A stretch of 6,659 nt of DNA, from the NCBI GenBank assembly GCA_947458985.1, contig CANHBA010000125.1:1-6659 (forward strand). Direction: 5' to 3'. Position numbers and translations under genes: made by a program. Under the pieces are notes generated by a model. That model saw only the letters and a program-made list of their open reading frames with translations. It made no database searches and was not told the origin of the DNA. Every line of letters starts with the position of its first letter. Position 1 is the stretch's first letter. Origin of the DNA: Flavobacteriales bacterium (lineage in GTDB: Bacteria > Bacteroidota > Bacteroidia > Flavobacteriales_D > Crocinitomicaceae). Positions 5,720 through 6,659 of the stretch are shown piece by piece.

Positions 5720-6604
5720 ATGCGCAGGGCTGTCATCGATCTCGGAACCAATACCTTTAATCTGCTGATCGCCGACACCCAAACCCGTCAGGTACTTTTT
5801 CAGACCAAAGAGGGCGTTGCCTTAGGGATGGGGGGTATTAATGAAGGTCGCATCAGTGCAGCCGCAATGGTGCGCGCTTTTGATACGCTGCATCGCTTCA
5901 AAGCACTTTGTCAAACATGGCAAGTTCACGAAATTCAAGCCATCGGCACTTCTGCTTTGCGCGATGCCACCAATGCGCAAGAGTTATTATATAAAGTACA
6001 AAATGAACTCCATTTTACAATAGAAATCATTACCGGGCAACGCGAAGCAGAATTGATTTATAAAGGCGTGCGCCTGACCCACGATTTTGAAAACCCAGCA
6101 CTGATCATGGACATCGGCGGCGGTTCTACCGAATTCATAGCAGCCAACCCCGAGGGCCCATACTTAGCGCAGTCCTTCGATATTGGGGTTTCTCGCCTGT
6201 ATCAACACTTCGAGCTCCACGACCCCTATACGCCGGCCGATATCGCAATGGTCGAGGCTTATCTAGAAGCGCGTTGCGGTGCTTTTTTTCAGCAAGACCT
6301 CCCCGACACGCTCATTGGTTCTTCGGGAAGCTTCGAAACATTTTACGAATTGATGTCGCAGCAAATCTTTGAAGCCCAGGGGCAAGCTGTTTGGGTAGAC
6401 ACCAAGCAATTTGAGCAAATGCTCGAGCAAATCATTGGTTCTACGCAGGCCGAGCGCGACCAAAACCCGCACATCATTGCCATTCGCAAACGCATGGCCC
6501 CACTCGCTGCTATCAAAACCCGATGGGTCTTGCGTGCGGCTCATATTCAACACATCTTCATTTCGCCTTATTCCCTCAAAGAAGGCGTATTATTTGGCCT
6601 ATGA
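5720..6604 (+). CDS. Ppx/GppA family phosphatase, short single-domain form
   Basis: The protein belongs to the ASKHA-fold family of exopolyphosphatases and guanosine pentaphosphate phosphatases, which hydrolyse terminal phosphates of polyphosphate or pppGpp. Seen in 294 residues: the first phosphate loop DLGTNTFNLLIAD (7-19), TSALRDA (77-83), ITGQREAELIYKGV (104-117) whose Glu109 aligns with the family's catalytic glutamate, the second loop DIGGGSTEF (131-139), and GSSGSFET (200-207). It lacks the C-terminal HD-like domain found in the roughly 500-residue E. coli Ppx and GppA. It therefore matches the short, roughly 300-residue forms common in Bacteroidota, whose substrate preference is less well established. 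It begins two bases after the permease stop and its own TGA overlaps the next ATG (ATGA), so it sits inside the operon. I leave the symbol empty because Ppx and GppA activity cannot be separated here. Confidence 0.92.
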   Translation: MRRAVIDLGTNTFNLLIADTQTRQVLFQTKEGVALGMGGINEGRISAAAMVRAFDTLHRFKALCQTWQVHEIQAIGTSALRDATNAQELLYKVQNELHFTIEIITGQREAELIYKGVRLTHDFENPALIMDIGGGSTEFIAANPEGPYLAQSFDIGVSRLYQHFELHDPYTPADIAMVEAYLEARCGAFFQQDLPDTLIGSSGSFETFYELMSQQIFEAQGQAVWVDTKQFEQMLEQIIGSTQAERDQNPHIIAIRKRMAPLAAIKTRWVLRAAHIQHIFISPYSLKEGVLFGL

Positions 6605-6659
6605 AAACACAGCATTTCTTTCTTTTCTTTTTTTGGTCTTTTTTAGCCTTCGGGCAGTC
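6601..6659 (+). CDS. Start of an exported protein, cut by window end
   Basis: An ATG overlapping the phosphatase stop by four bases (ATGA) opens a frame that runs to the window end. It reads MKTQHFFLFFFWSFLAFGQ and then a partial codon TC, which encodes Ser. A lysine followed by a Phe/Leu-rich core and then AFGQS is a good signal peptide, with likely cleavage after Gly17 or close by, so the product is secreted, periplasmic or outer-membrane. Too little is present to name a family. Its tight overlap suggests translational coupling with the phosphatase. Confidence 0.65.
   Translation, partial: MKTQHFFLFFFWSFLAFGQ

Overview
The window looks like an ordinary, compact chromosomal stretch from a member of the Bacteroidota, most likely close to the Flavobacteriales. 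Evidence for this: no clear Shine-Dalgarno sequence precedes any start codon; two promoter-like sites fit the Bacteroidota pattern (TTG/TTTG, 19 bases, TAnnTTTG-like); and the DnaJ is the reduced-zinc type that I recall from flavobacterial proteins. The exact lineage cannot be fixed from the sequence alone.

Layout. On the minus strand, positions 810 to 1 hold most of a secreted TraB/GumN-family protein whose C-terminus lies outside the window. A 159-base intergenic region (811-969) separates it from a divergent plus-strand cluster. That region carries two adjoining inverted repeats and candidate promoters for both directions. The plus-strand cluster is grpE (970-1506), dnaJ (1514-2629), a CPBP-family intramembrane protease (2629-3531), the ATPase (3557-4483) and permease (4476-5717) of a NatA/NatB-like ABC-2 exporter, a short Ppx/GppA-family phosphatase (5720-6604), and the first 19 complete codons of another secreted or membrane protein (from 6601, cut by the window end). 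Gaps in this cluster are at most 25 bases and three junctions overlap, so co-transcription of much or all of it is likely. A possible second promoter sits in the 25-base gap before the ABC genes.

How the genes fit together. GrpE and DnaJ are the nucleotide-exchange factor and J-domain co-chaperone of DnaK, which is not in the window. The protease and ABC exporter are membrane proteins, and the TraB/GumN protein carries an export signal, so protein quality control and envelope maintenance are a plausible shared theme. That theme is inferred from gene order. The phosphatase acts on polyphosphate or (p)ppGpp in characterised relatives, which would be compatible with a stress role.

I found no mobile element, CRISPR array, RNA gene or clear terminator, and no strong sign of an undescribed system. 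The points most worth a second look are the DnaJ with only two of the usual four cysteine motifs, the translationally coupled dnaJ-CPBP protease pair, the paired palindromes upstream of grpE, and two promoter-like motifs that nearly touch the start codons of grpE and the ABC ATPase.
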